Assembly (NCBI GenBank): GCA_034696485.1 | Contig: JAQIWT010000785.1 | Span: 1-15,130, forward strand | Origin: Isohypsibius dastychi | Taxonomy: Eukaryota > Tardigrada > Eutardigrada > Parachela > Isohypsibiidae | DNA length: 15,130 bases | Reading direction: 5' to 3' | Shown: in pieces, positions 1 through 8,506 of the stretch | How the letters are laid out: each line of letters begins with the position of its first letter | How positions within the stretch are numbered: position 1 is the stretch's first letter | Notes under the pieces: generated by a model | Database searches by the model: none | Told to the model about the DNA's origin: nothing | What the model saw: only the letters and a program-made list of their open reading frames with translations | Program-made: the position numbers and the translations under genes

Positions 1-19
1 TGCTCACTCTAGATCTGAG

Positions 20-74
20 TTGTGTGGTATGTGTGGTATGTGTTGTATGAGTGGTGTGGTCTGGTATGAGTGGG
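20..74. repeat. TG-rich simple repeat
   Basis: Imperfect short repeats of the TGTGGTATG / TGAGTGGTG type run through this stretch, giving a G/T-rich top strand. It is a low-complexity tract with no coding signal. Confidence 0.7.
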
Positions 75-190
75 ATTATTTCATTTTGGCCCGTAGGGGC
101 CGCCATAAAGCGGTACCGCAAGCTAAACAGATACCAGAAGATACGATGTCTAACAATGATTAAGAGTACCTAACCGAGCAGGTTATCATG
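75..190. other. Intergenic or unrecognised stretch before copy 1
   Basis: No coding signal is recognisable. The only local structure is a perfect 10-bp palindrome, GCGGTACCGC (110-119), overlapping a small potential stem (CCGC at 100-103 with GCGG at 110-113). The left edge of the repeat-unit homology lies somewhere near 190 and cannot be fixed by eye. Confidence 0.4.
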
Positions 191-249
191 GAGGTCGCTC
201 CTGAACTACCACAGTATAAGTTGAGGAGTTCCAGTCAGCCCCGTGGTCA

Positions 250-897
250 TTGTTGGTCACACCTGAACAGACCGTTGCATTCTTTTCTCCTGACACGACG
301 CAGCCTGTTCAAGAACATGAACATCAGTATCTCATTGACAATAACATGCTTGAAGAAATTGTAGCTGAACTGGTACGTGCTTAACCTCAATGTATACCTG
401 CCGATCAACCGAGTGAATCCGCTCAACCAAGCGAAATAAGTATTCACGCTCAGGGAAATTGAGACGTTTCAAGAAAAACGATCAACCCTAATCGAATGAA
501 TCACCGAAAATACCAAAATTGCTAGAGCAGTTCCTGTGGAGGAATTCACCCAGTTGCCCAACCAAAAATTCGAGAATCAACATAGCTCACCAAGCAAACT
601 GAAATTGAGTGTCGTGGATTTTGAAATGGGTTCCCGAGAGCTAGCCAGTATAGATTCGAAAACTGTGGTTGAATAGACCGTGCCTTAGAACCGTATCGAA
701 CTTACGATGACGGATGAGCTATCATCTCCCAGTCCACCAAAGAGCGACGGACCAGCGTGACAACAGAGGTCATAACTGAGGAACTCACAATGCACCAAAC
801 TGAAAAACTCCCTGATCACGGAGACACTTTGGATCAGGTTGCTGAAACTACGGTTGAGATGTCAGAGACACTCAATAAAACTCCGCAAGCGAAAGAG
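250..897 (+). pseudogene. Copy 1, exon upstream of the Ig domain (broken)
   Basis: The conserved string MLEEIVAEL (345-371) occurs in all three copies. It is followed in frame by PADQPSESAQPSEISIHAQ (about 400-462), then a stop. A later block reads VPVEEFTQL (about 532 onward), matching VPVEEFTMM in copy 3. The last block (757-897) reads TTEVITEELTMHQTEK and ends in QAKE just before the intron; copy 2 has TAEVITEELTGRQTEK at the same place. The KTVVE block of copy 3 appears here followed by a TAG. At least three frame changes or stops separate these blocks. The composition is rich in Glu, Thr, Val and Gln, with no membrane segment or signal peptide. The function is unknown; it is probably a linker region of a filamentous protein. 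Confidence 0.6.
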
Positions 898-962
898 GTA
901 TGCAGTTATTCGTTGTGGTTGATAAATCACAATTTTATTTTTTTCTCCGGAAAACAGTCCAG
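898..962 (+). other. Phase-0 spliceosomal intron (65 bp), copy 1
   Basis: The donor is AAAGAG|GTATGC and the acceptor CCAG|GTGTTAG. The same intron sits at the same codon boundary (AAA GAG | GTG) in copy 2 (5986-6048) and copy 3 (12066-12003), with alignable but diverged internal sequence. An earlier AG at 956-957 is an alternative acceptor, but the comparison favours 961-962. Confidence 0.65.
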
Positions 963-1310
963 GTGTTAGAGGATTCTATTCAATGAGTTTCTGCTCTCGC
1001 AGCCGTCACTGTCTCGGAGGCTCCAGTTGTCTCTGCACCACTGCCTCCAGTTCTAGCGGTGATGGATGGACAGTCGCTTCCCCTGACCAGTTTGAGTCCA
1101 AACCTATGAAGGCAGCTGTATGGTTCCACGAAGACCTAAATGTTACCGAAAACGAAGACATCACTCTGTACCAAGATGAAACTGGTTTATGTGAACCACG
1201 CATCGCGGAAGTCTACCGAGAGAGACGCTTGGACGTATGATTGCACACTGGAGACAGAGTATGGTGTTGCGGAAACGCAATATCAAATGAATATCGAAGG
1301 GTGGTTCAAA
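963..1310 (+). pseudogene. Immunoglobulin I-set domain relic, copy 1
   Basis: Read across frame changes, the segment gives TVSEAPVVSAPLPPVLAV, MDGQSL, then VWFHEDLNVTENEDITLYQ, RIAEV, YDC and LETEYGVAETQ. This fits an I-set Ig fold: strand A/B, the core Trp in VWFHE, the E/F-strand RIAEV block, the second Cys in a YxC motif, and the G strand. Compared with copies 2 and 3, a 4-bp deletion near 1083-1088 removes the first core Cys and shifts the frame. Another indel near 1225-1235 separates the RIAEV block from YDC. The domain cannot fold as written. In the intact ancestor it would have been one structural Ig module in a longer chain. Confidence 0.65.
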
Positions 1311-2175
1311 GGTTGCGTCGGTGAAGTTCTGTGTGATTACCAGCTCTGATTCGGCATACGAATATTACCCGAATAGCGAAGAAGCTTCAATGAGCTTCAT
1401 GATGAATGCGGGAAGATCGCACCTGGCGGTCGATCGAAGCGTGTCAAAAGAATGGGTTCGACAATGCCTGTTATCTTCGAGATATCCGAGAGGTCACTTG
1501 AGGATGAGATTTCAGTGCATAAGGACGGAAGTGTCCCCAGTGCACTAACATGTCAGAATATACCGAGTGTGAAGCCTGATGAAACTGTTGAAGTCCATCT
1601 GCGTGAAGCATCATCATTTCCCGGGTTTGAGTATGGAGTCGAACTTTTGGATGAAGCACTTTCGCAAGTCTTTTTTGAAGATTTGTAGGTCACACATGTG
1701 GCATCAGGAAATCTTGAGGGCGTTGAGGCACAACATGATGCAATGCAACTGCAGCTGTTGGACCCAAGTTCGAGAGTTTTGAGTCAGTGACCGAACTGGT
1801 TATTGAAACCGTCGGAGATGGTGGAGATGGTTTTCCATGAAGGGTCATGAGATGACACCAACTCGGACTGCTGAAGAAAGGGTGCGATTAGAAAGACTGG
1901 ATTGACTCCATCGGAGTCTTCCTCAAACGAGATTGCATTCACGTTGAAAGCAAGATATCGACCAGGAACCGTCTAGTAGTATGATTGTAAGGTCTGAAGA
2001 TAGACCGTTATCAGCGACCACAAATCAACATAATGTCGTTGACGAAGAGAAGACGATATTCAGGTTAGTCGAAATCGTTAATGAACATGATACACAGTCA
2101 GCCATCGACACATATGAGGTTGAAGTTGAAGAGATGTCCATTCTCAGCCAAAAGAACAATCATCAGAAGTAAGTG
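1311..2175 (+). pseudogene. Copy 1, E/T-rich linker after the Ig domain (broken)
   Basis: Blocks recognisable by comparison with the other copies are EEASMSF (about 1379-1400), LREASSFPGFEYGVELLDEA (about 1600-1660), FFEDL (about 1672-1686), a TRTAEERVR-like block (about 1862-1895, frameshifted), and TIFRLVEIVNEHDTQSA through EVEVEEM (2054-2137). The last matches TTVNSFEIVTEHATQPT in copy 2 and TIVSEVEIVTEHVSQPA in copy 3. Frame changes and stops (for example TAG at 1686-1688) break the reading. No known domain is seen; it is acidic and probably unstructured. Confidence 0.5.
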
Positions 2176-2570
2176 TTATACGTTATACCCAGCCCAGGAA
2201 TCTTTGAAAAACAGAAGTATTTCAAAGGAAACTGTAGTGGAAGATCCGGAAGGATCTAAAAAATCTCGAAGAATCGAGGCCACCGAGCTTGAAGCTGGTA
2301 ATGAGCTCGCAATTGTTGTATTTCATCTGGAATTTGTGCAGTTAAAGATGTGACCAAGGTGAGCGCGTTAGTTATTGCATATCTTCCCTCACGTTTCTGG
2401 AAGCGTTTGTAAAGGTCACGGAAGAAATGGTGACTGTTATGGGAGAGACAGAACAATCGTTGAGCATCACATCTCAAAAGATGCTGCAAGCAGAGAGCAA
2501 GCCGGAAAGCATCGATTTTAGTGTCGAATAATTCGCGAGGAAAAGTGGCAGAACGGATGTAGTTTTCGAT
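2176..2570 (+). pseudogene. Copy 1, charged segment matching 11100-10792 of copy 3
   Basis: The frame gives KETVVEDPEGSKKSRRIEAT and ELEAGNELAIVV (2225-2325), then shifts. Copy 3 has the same text in one frame (SRRIETTELEAGSELAVVGS, VTEVSALLLD, VTEEMLL, LQQAQSKTDNF). The copy 1 continuation VTEEMVTVMGETEQSLS (about 2414-2465) is recognisable in another frame. The segment is highly charged and probably helical in part. The role is unknown. Confidence 0.5.
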
Positions 2571-2938
2571 CAACAGTTTTATTCTGGGATTTCTCTCCAA
2601 CCACAACAGCTGGTCGACGCTGAAAGTATCGAGCTCAAATCGCGGCAGCCGAAAAATGCGCCCTCTCTGACTTCGGACTTGAAGTATACGGAGATGACGG
2701 TGAAAAACGGTAAACATGGCGATATCACGGCCCTGATGGAAACTAAGTCACAACAGCCAGAAGGCAAGTTGGCAAGTTGGCTCGCCTTTTAGAATGGTCT
2801 TGTTTGGAGCAGATGGTGAATTTTGTTGCAGATCTGATACGGGCAGACGCATTCCCGAAACCCGCTATCGACATGAGTGCTGCACACACTGATACAAGAC
2901 CAGCACCGACGACAAGTGAGGAAAATACCGTCGCGTAA
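2571..2938 (+). pseudogene. Copy 1, open segment split by an 8-bp tandem duplication
   Basis: From 2571 the frame reads QQFYSGISLQPQQLVDAES and continues through ELKSRQP and LTSDLKYTEMTV without a stop as far as TTT TAG near 2790. The sequence ggcaagtt occurs twice in tandem at 2763-2778. Ignoring one copy, the frame runs on through LLEWSCLEQMVNFVADLIRA and TRPAPTTSEENTVA to a TAA at 2936-2938. The first part aligns with copy 3 around 10735-10636. There is no ATG at its start, as expected for exon-internal coding. Function is not recognised. Confidence 0.5.
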
Positions 2939-3470
2939 GCCCTGGTTGGGTTTCACGGTTTGTAACTGGAAGACGTGGCATCACCCGAATATGGCAATGG
3001 GACCTCAACGCAAGAAGAATCAATAGAGTCCCAGATTGTCACGGGTTCGAATGACGTCCAACAAGGAATCAAGAAAAAGGTTGAAAACTAACCGACTGTT
3101 GCAGCCTGAGAGATGCTGCCGGAAAAGCAAGTTGAGAACTTGATGAAAGTGTTCACCCTGCAGTCCACTGCACGATATGACTGAGACCACTCGGTGAGTC
3201 CCTGCACGACGTGACTGAAACAGAAGTGACTGAGGTCATTAAGATCGAGGAAGTTGTTTACTAGTCTGTGCCATCTGATGAGGTCGCCATCGAAATAAAG
3301 AAAGTACCACAGCCTACCGATGAGATGCCGTTGGAATTCGCTCCTACAAGGGAAGAGCAGCTGACCGTTACTGAAATCGTGGAAGTTACACCCACACAGC
3401 CAGTAACTGCAGAGGCAAATAGTATGAAACGCCAACTCTGGTAACTATTCTCAGACAGCCTGGACCTGAG
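2939..3470 (+). pseudogene. Copy 1, E/V/T/P-rich segment with internal stops
   Basis: A frame read from about 3213 gives VTETEVTEVIKIEEVVY, a TAG, then SVPSDEVAIEIKKVPQPTDE, FAPTREEQLTVTEIVEVTP and TQPVTAEANSMKRQLW before a stop near 3441. The part before it (2939-3200) has short acidic or glutamine-rich blocks such as ASPEYGNGTSTQEESIES, with stops between. The composition resembles elastic PEVK/PEVT-type regions. A TVTEIVEV..TQP motif is shared with neighbouring segments. Confidence 0.5.
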
Positions 3471-3948
3471 GTGTCGACATCTGTCATGCTATGGGGTAAA
3501 ACTGCAATGCCCCAACAATGGCTGATAGAAAACGAAGAATCCACAGTGACCGTCGAAAAGTTTGAGAACGCCCGATCCAGCATTTGGCAACAGTCACAAC
3601 AAGCACGAATTATGCCGACGGAGTTCACCTCTGAGTCACAAGTTGAGAAAAAATCGGTTCTTGCTACAGCAAATGTTGAATCGTTAGCTGAGACGTTAAC
3701 AACGATAGAGGCCATTTCAGAAGAGCAGGTCATTACGGAAACCAACTGCATCGGTAACTCCACAATCAGGAACAGATGGAAAAACGGTAACCATCTCAGA
3801 GGTGGTCGAGATTGTCTCGCACGTGCAACAACCTACAAATATCGCAGCACAAGTATCTGAGGAGCTTGCAACTGGAGAAGCTCTCCCGTCACTGGTGACA
3901 GTCTTTGAAAAAAGCACCCGCGCAAGAGTTCGCCGAGAGCGAGCAACG
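3471..3948 (+). pseudogene. Copy 1, long E/T/V-rich reading segment with one frameshift
   Basis: The first frame runs from about 3471 through IENEESTVTVEKFENARSS and ESLAETLTTIEAISEEQVIT (to about 3740). A single-base shift then opens a second frame: KPTASVTPQSGTDGKTVTIS, EVVEIVSHVQQPTNIAAQ, VSEELATGEALPSLVTVFEK, ending in a stop at about 3946-3963. The absence of stops over about 155 codons apart from one indel makes this among the best-preserved coding stretches of copy 1. It has no Cys-rich, membrane or catalytic features. It is probably an extended, acidic, repetitive linker. Confidence 0.55.
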
Positions 3949-3963
3949 AACAGTGGTGATTGA

Positions 3964-4491
3964 TTCTACTTCGCCAGTACTGTATTCGCGGAGCATGATC
4001 AGATTCCATTCAAAACAGCGCAAGCAGCACCGACGCTTCCATCATATGAGACTTCAATCGAACGTGAAGCCTTTCCTGAGATTTTTCAGGTTGAAACTCC
4101 AGGAACTAGCGCTGAAAGTGATGTTACCGAAGTATTCGAAGAGGTCATTGTCAAGTCAGAGGTACCAGACACTGTTACAGGAATGAGTGTTCCAGCTCCA
4201 GCTGAAACTTCCACTGAAGTTACGGAAGTAACTGGTATTGTGATGGACGAATCAGCATCACAGCAAGTCCCACGGAAGTCCTGACCGAGTCATTGGTAAC
4301 AGGCACTGTTGGACAACAAGAAGTAATACAACCCGCAGTGTCGATGTTGCGCCCTGCCGAAGCTGAAAACGAGCAGACGAGTGGCAGATTTCTCTCAGAA
4401 TGCTCCAGTCGATCACGGTGAACAAATTCTGGAAACTGCGCATTTTGGACTCGAGGACGTGACCTTTGAGCCTGAAATTCAAAACGTCCAG
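3964..4491 (+). pseudogene. Copy 1, P/E/T/V-rich exon relic ending at an intron donor
   Basis: An open frame without any start codon runs from 3964 to the TGA at 4282-4284, reading through FAEHDQIPFKTAQAAPTLPS, FQVETPGTSAESDVTEVFEE and PAPAETSTEVTEVTGIVMDE. A one-base shift near 4268 restores a second frame, PTEVLTESLVTGTVGQQEV, then AENEQTSG. Another shift near 4385 gives NAPVDHGEQILETAHFGLED and VTFEPEIQNVQ, which ends at the putative donor (4492). With the two indels it is about 175 codons of clean T/E/V/P-rich sequence. Because it lacks an ATG it would be missed by start-based gene calling. Confidence 0.55.
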
Positions 4492-4551
4492 GTATCTTGC
4501 TCCGTTTTCAAACTGCATATCGATTGTTCGTAACCTCGCATTTCGTTTCAG
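4492..4551 (+). other. Probable intron (60 bp)
   Basis: The coding text EIQNVQ stops at CAG|GTATCTTG. A pyrimidine-rich CGCATTTCGTTTCAG ends 60 bases later. Length and style match the Ig-associated introns. No second copy was found to confirm it. Confidence 0.45.
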
Positions 4552-4685
4552 AAATCAGGGAAGACAGCCGTTCAGGAAATTCAAGTATTTTGAGTTATAG
4601 AAGTTAATGGGCCTTATAAAGCTCTAAATAATCATTATCATAATCATAATTAAGATCAATAACCTCAGTTGCAAATTTCTCGCAG
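4552..4685 (+). other. Short exon remnant plus AT-rich probable intron
   Basis: Bases 4552-4595 could encode KSGKTAVQEIQVF before a TGA. Bases from about 4603 to 4685 are AT-rich (ATAATCATTATCATAATCAT-like) and end in AATTTCTCGCAG, a good 3' splice site followed by an open acidic exon. The donor, perhaps GTTAAT at 4603, is weak. Confidence 0.35.
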
Positions 4686-5025
4686 GCTCTGGAGGAAACT
4701 TTTGTTTCAGAGGAAGAGGAAATCAGAATAGCTTCCGTAGAAAACACCGAGGAACCTTTCTCTTTAAAAATGTCTTCCGAGAAAACGATCAAAGGAGAAG
4801 AAACCACCTTTACAGATGTGGTGCCTACTCAGATCTTCTCTGAAGGATTTACCGGAACTAAGTGCTGCAACTCATAAATGTCACCAATGTGAGCTTGGCG
4901 ATAGCAGCTCTGCGCTAAGCTTCTTCGGCGCCTATAGAAGTAATCGAAGACCACGCTGGTCTGGAGTACCAAGCCTTGAATGAAATCATTGATTGTGAGC
5001 CCCGTGATTGGTAGCAGCTTAAATA
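4686..5025 (+). pseudogene. Copy 1, acidic exon relic
   Basis: Immediately after the acceptor the frame opens: ALEETFVSEEEEIRIASVEN, then TEEPFSLKMSSEKTIKGEET, and TFTDVVPTQIFSEGF to a TAA at 4875-4877. After a shift, APIEVIEDHAGLEYQALNEI and IDCEPRDW follow, ending in TAG near 5011. The segment is very Glu/Thr-rich. No family is recognised. Confidence 0.45.
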
Positions 5026-5490
5026 ATGTGTCAGCGATCACAATCACCACATGATATAAGCACAGTCGAAACCCAGCCGCAGCCTGACCAAATCACGACC
5101 ACAGTGACAACTGAGAAAGTGACCACAGTTTCTACAGTCAAAGAGACCGTGAATGCAGCCCTAAGTGAGCGAAGTGGAGCAACCACAACTGCTCACCACT
5201 TCGATGAATGAGGGTCCCCTTGTGGAAAACACTGTTTCCAGCTCTCAGCCAGCAAAGTTTACGGAGGAGCTGGACATAATGGTGTAGAGTTCTGACGAAA
5301 AATTCGGAATGGTTGAAATGGAAGTTGATCGTGAAAGATCCAACAGCAACATCGATACCGGAAATAACGCAAAGATAAATTATGATCGCGGTTGAACATC
5401 GAGTTGCAATCACCTGCATCACCAGAATTACCGAGGCGACGGTGACTGAGATAATTCCCGCTCAAGAAAAACCGCGCAAGCTGACATCTC
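5026..5490 (+). pseudogene. Copy 1, Thr/Val-rich tail leading into copy 2
   Basis: It reads VETQPQPDQITTTVTTEKVT, TVSTVKETVNAALSERSGAT to a TGA at 5209-5211. A shifted frame then continues GPLVENTVSSSQPAKFTEEL, a stop, SSDEKFGMVEMEVDRE, and finally ATVTEIIPAQEKPRKLTSLE (5431-5490). That last block also occurs upstream of the MLEEIV block at the 5' edge of copy 3 (about 12835-12800, minus strand). It therefore marks the junction between consecutive repeat units. Confidence 0.5.
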
Positions 5491-5985
5491 TGGAGGTATC
5501 TCTTACTAAGCTAAATTCACGGAAGAAATGGACGTGACCACAAACTTCCAGCAGAATGTTGAAATGGTACCAGAAGACGGATCGAAATCAGTGTTCCTGA
5601 GAACTACTGAAATCAGAGCTGGAGAAGAGCATCTTGACAATGAGATGCTAGAAGAAATAGTTACTGAACTTGAATGTGCTCAATCTCATGATAAACTGAG
5701 AAACTTACCGAAGCTGTCATTCTGGAGGAGAAAGCATCTGCCGTTACCCAACTGGAACACACGGAAAAATAAGTTGTCAGTGAGGAAGGCTTTTTAAGAC
5801 GTCAGCAAGGAAGACCTGACCACCGAAGAGACAACTGACCAGCGTGACAGCCGAGGTCATCACTGAAGAGCTTACAGGGCGTCAAACTGAGAAAGTCCCT
5901 GATCACGCAGAGACATTGGTATGCGGGTAACAGAACCACGGTTGTAATGTCAGAGACGATGACTCAAGCACCACAAGCGAAAGAG

Positions 5986-6048
5986 GTACCCAGTTAATTG
6001 CTGTGGCTGATAAGTCGCTATTGCAGCTTTTATCGGAAAACGCTGCGG
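5986..6048 (+). other. Copy 2 equivalent of the phase-0 intron, acceptor lost
   Basis: The donor AAGAG|GTACCC is kept. At the acceptor, copy 3 has GTTGCAG|GTG, while copy 2 has GCTGCGG|GTG, so the obligatory AG has become GG. Downstream coding (VSEESIQGLSTLQAVTVSE) resumes in frame at 6049. Confidence 0.55.
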
Positions 6049-6390
6049 GTGTCAGAGGAATCTATTCAAGGACTCTCTACTCTCCAAGCTGTCACTGTTT
6101 CAGAGACTCTGGTTGTCACTGCGTCACTGGCTCCAGTTTCAGCTGTGGTAGATGGATAGTCGCTGATGCTGAGTTGCCAGTTTGATTCCAAACCTATCAA
6201 GGAAACTGTGTGGTTCCACGGAGATGTTGCGGAAAACGAATACATCACTCTATACCCTAACGAAACTAGTTTACTGTATGCGAACTACGCATCGCGGAAG
6301 TTTTCCCCGAGGACGCTGGGAAGTATTTTTGAACACTGGAGACAGAGTACGGTGTGGCGGAAACGCGATGTCAACTGGTCGAAGGTTCGT
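6049..6390 (+). pseudogene. Immunoglobulin I-set domain relic, copy 2 (clearest)
   Basis: In a single frame from 6049: VSEESIQGLSTLQAVTVSE, TLVVTASLAPVSAVVDG, a TAG (6157-6159) where the other copies have CAG (Gln), SLMLSCQFDSKPIKETVWFH. The first core Cys codon is at 6175-6177 and the core Trp 12 codons later at 6211-6213. After one frame change comes ELRIAEVFPEDAGKYF, followed by TGA (6330-6332) exactly where the second core Cys of a DAGxYxC motif belongs, then TLETEYGVAETRCQ. The Cys-to-Cys spacing of about 52 codons and the L-x-I...D-A-G-x-Y-x-C pattern are those of I-set Ig domains of titin/twitchin-like proteins. The domain is unambiguous in type but cannot be expressed as written. Confidence 0.75.
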
Positions 6391-7224
6391 TCAAAATAGA
6401 ATTTGGTGAAGGTGTATTTGGTAGCAGCCTTGCTTCAGCGACGAATACTGTATTCCTCGAATAGCAAAGAAGCTTCGATGAGCATCATGCAGACAACGGG
6501 AAAACGGTGGTCGATTGGAGCATGTCAAAGGATTGAATTCGAGAATGCCTGATATCGCCGAGATATCTGAGAGGGCACTTGAGGAAGACGGGGAGATTTG
6601 AGTCCATGAGAACGAAGGTGTCCCCAGTGGTTATTCAGGTCAAAATATACCGTGTGTGATGCCTGATGAAACCGATGAATTATCTCTGCGTGAAGCATCA
6701 TCATTACCTGGGTTCGAGTAAGGTCCAAACTTCTGCATGAAGCACCTTCGCATGTCTTTTCAGAAGATTTGCAGGTTACACAAGAGGCATTGGGAAATCT
6801 TGAGGGCGAGGCAGCACAGCAGGATGCAACTACACTTGTGAGACCTAAGTTCCAGAGTTTTGAGTCAGTGACCGAACTGGTTGCTGAGTCGACGGAACGA
6901 GACCGTCCGAGAAAGACCGTCCAAGACTGTCCGAGTTAGTGGAGATGGTTTTCCCTGAACGATACACGGCGACACCGACTCGGACGGCTGAAGAGCGAGT
7001 GCGGTCAGAGAGACCGGAGTCCTCCCCGAGCGAGATTGCAATCACATTGGTAAAGCAAGATGTCGACCAGGAAAGGTCTAGTGTTATGATTGAGAGGTCT
7101 GAAGAGAGACCGCTATTAGCGACCATGGAGCAACACGATGTAGTTGATAAAGAGAAGACTACGGTCAACAGTTTCGAAATCGTTACTGAACATGCTACCC
7201 AACCAACAACTGACACTTCTGAGG

Positions 7225-7240
7225 TTGAAGGTCACTAGAC
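7225..7240. other. Tail-to-tail inversion breakpoint between copy 2 and copy 3
   Basis: On the + strand, copy 2 coding text ends at EVEG (7230). On the minus strand, open coding text of copy 3 (MTVATKPSPEVFSTHEESLP, ending in SSD) continues to about 7233. The two opposite-strand relics meet with essentially no spacer. Confidence 0.5.
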
Positions 7241-7841
7241 GGCAATGATTCTTCGTGCGTAGAGAAAACTTCGGGGCTAGGCTTGGTGGCAACAGTCATG
7301 TAGTTGTCTTTGGTTGTTGATTCAGTTGTTGAAGTATTTCAATTTCTTCATCGGAAGTTTCAACGTCGGTAAAGTCTTCTGTTGTCGGAGCTGGAAGTTA
7401 TTGCTCATGAAAGCTCTCAGCAGTTGAATGGTATCCCCTAATTCGAATGCGACCAATGATGTGGTCTCATGCACTGAGACTACTGAATAGGGACGTTGCT
7501 CACTCTGGCCGGTAGGAACTACTTCAGTTACAACCACTTCGTCGGATGAATTAACAGTTACCGAAATTCGAGATATCACGTGGTCTTGTCTGGCATACCT
7601 TTGGTCAATCGTTCTGAAAAGCATCGTAGAAGATTCAACAGGATCAAATTTCTTCTTTTCTCGTGCGCCAGCCGTCTTGGTTGGATTCTGGAGCAATCGC
7701 CGCTGTCACATTGTTTTTCGATGCCCGAACTGATGTTTTCGTAACAATTCTTTCCGTCGATACAGGAATAATTTCTTGGATTTCCGGAACAGTCGAACTG
7801 TCCGCTACTTGAGACGGAATCACTGTGACTGAAGTTTCCAA
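7241..7841 (-). pseudogene. Copy 3, V/T/E-rich tail up to the inversion breakpoint
   Basis: Blocks are METSVTVIPSQVADSSTVPE, IQEIIPVSTERIVTKTSVRA (7841-7720), VISRISVTVNSSDEVVVTEV, VPTGQSEQRPYSVVSVHETT, SLVAFELGDTIQ (about 7590-7425), and in another frame MTVATKPSPEVFSTHEESLP (about 7300-7240). The style is as elsewhere in the unit. The -EIIPV- and -TEVVP- motifs recall TVTEIIP of the unit junction. Confidence 0.4.
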
Positions 7842-8506
7842 TGTCGTACTAGTTCACACTTCAGCCGGGAAGTCAACACGTTAGCTCGGTCTCCTGTATG
7901 TCTCCGAATAGTCACCCTCGTCGATTTCAAAGATTCCCGAACCTCTGTGCTCCACTCTGGGTGGCCGATCAACAGTGAGCTCGATGGTGGCATCTGAAAT
8001 CGCAGATGCGAACCACATGGTGGTGATGACCTTTTTAGGTGTCGTGCTGGACTGAATTGTGTATTCCTCAGACACATCAACGGTGGCCCTGAAACTCTGT
8101 GGTACTTGTTTATTGATCGCTGCTTCTGAGTCCAATGTCCCAACGGCTTCCAAGGTTTCTTTGAATATTTCCAGTTCAGCTTACTCGTTTCAGGAATATC
8201 AGTCGACGAAGATTCAAGAGTGGTAGTTTCAAGCAGTTTGCCTGTTGTATTATACAACTTGTATTCTGACACGGCTGCTTTTTGTCTGCCCGGAAACACT
8301 TCGACGTTGGAATGAAATTCGGAATAGTGCAATACATGAGCTGCCAGCGAGATGGTTTGCTGACCTCAAAACAATCTCGCTTCGATGAGTGTACGGACAA
8401 TTCAGTTGCTGGTGCATCAGTTCTCCAGAGAAGCATCTCTGCGTGCAGATCAACAGTATTGTTCAAGATTCTTCACGGTTACTTCATTCATCCGCATTAC
8501 ATACCT
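7842..8506 (-). pseudogene. Copy 3, mixed-frame relics
   Basis: Readable blocks are LHAEMLLWRTDAPATELSVH (8446 downward), VEVFPGRQKAAVSEYKLYNT and TGKLLETTTLESSSTDIPET (about 8306-8190), then after a shift MEAVGTLDSEAAINKQVPQS, FRATVDVSEEYTIQSSTTPK, AISDATIELTVDRPPRVEHR and GSGIFEIDEGDYSETYRRPS to a stop at 7881. The last frame covers 90 codons. No domain is recognised. Confidence 0.4.

Larger units (their letters stand above)
190..5490 (+). pseudogene. Decayed repeat unit of a titin-like Ig/E-T-V-rich giant protein, copy 1
   Basis: This is the longest of three related copies in the window. In order it holds an E/T-rich exon, a 65-bp intron, an Ig I-set relic, and then about 4 kb of Glu/Thr/Val/Pro-rich coding relics read in shifting frames. 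Segments from about 330 to 2690 line up with copy 3 on the minus strand, and those from 330 to 2130 with copy 2. Stops and indels occur in every segment, so no full product can be made. Ig domains set among long E/T/V-rich stretches are seen in titin/twitchin-type muscle proteins. That family assignment is an inference from domain style, not a database match. Its tail (about 5430-5490) runs straight into copy 2, so the original gene probably carried units of about 5.1-5.3 kb in tandem. Individual parts are listed separately. Confidence 0.6.
5490..7230 (+). pseudogene. Partial repeat unit, copy 2
   Basis: The first exon starts with DVTTNFQQNVEMVPEDGSKS (5531 onward) and MLEEIVTELE (5644-5673), continues to TAEVITEELTGRQTEKVPDH (about 5848-5907), and ends TTVVMSETMTQAPQAKE at the donor at 5986. 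The intron, Ig relic and the post-Ig linker follow as in copy 1. The last recognisable text is TVNSFEIVTEHATQPTTDTS and EVEG (7161-7230). After that, homology to the + strand ends and inverted copy 3 begins. Stops, frameshifts and a mutated splice acceptor show it is dead. The better-kept Ig domain makes this copy the best guide to the ancestral protein. Confidence 0.6.

Noticed and set aside
110-119. GCGGTACCGC palindrome as a regulatory site
   Set aside because: A single short palindrome with no supporting context; chance is a sufficient explanation.
2256-2717. 153-codon minus-strand frame
   Set aside because: It is opposite copy 1 coding that aligns with copy 3 (KSRRIEATELEAG, LTSDLKYTEM), so it is a shadow.
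190-7230. Processed (retro)copies of a host gene
   Set aside because: All three copies retain the intron and no poly-A tail or flanking target duplications were seen, so DNA duplication is the better account.
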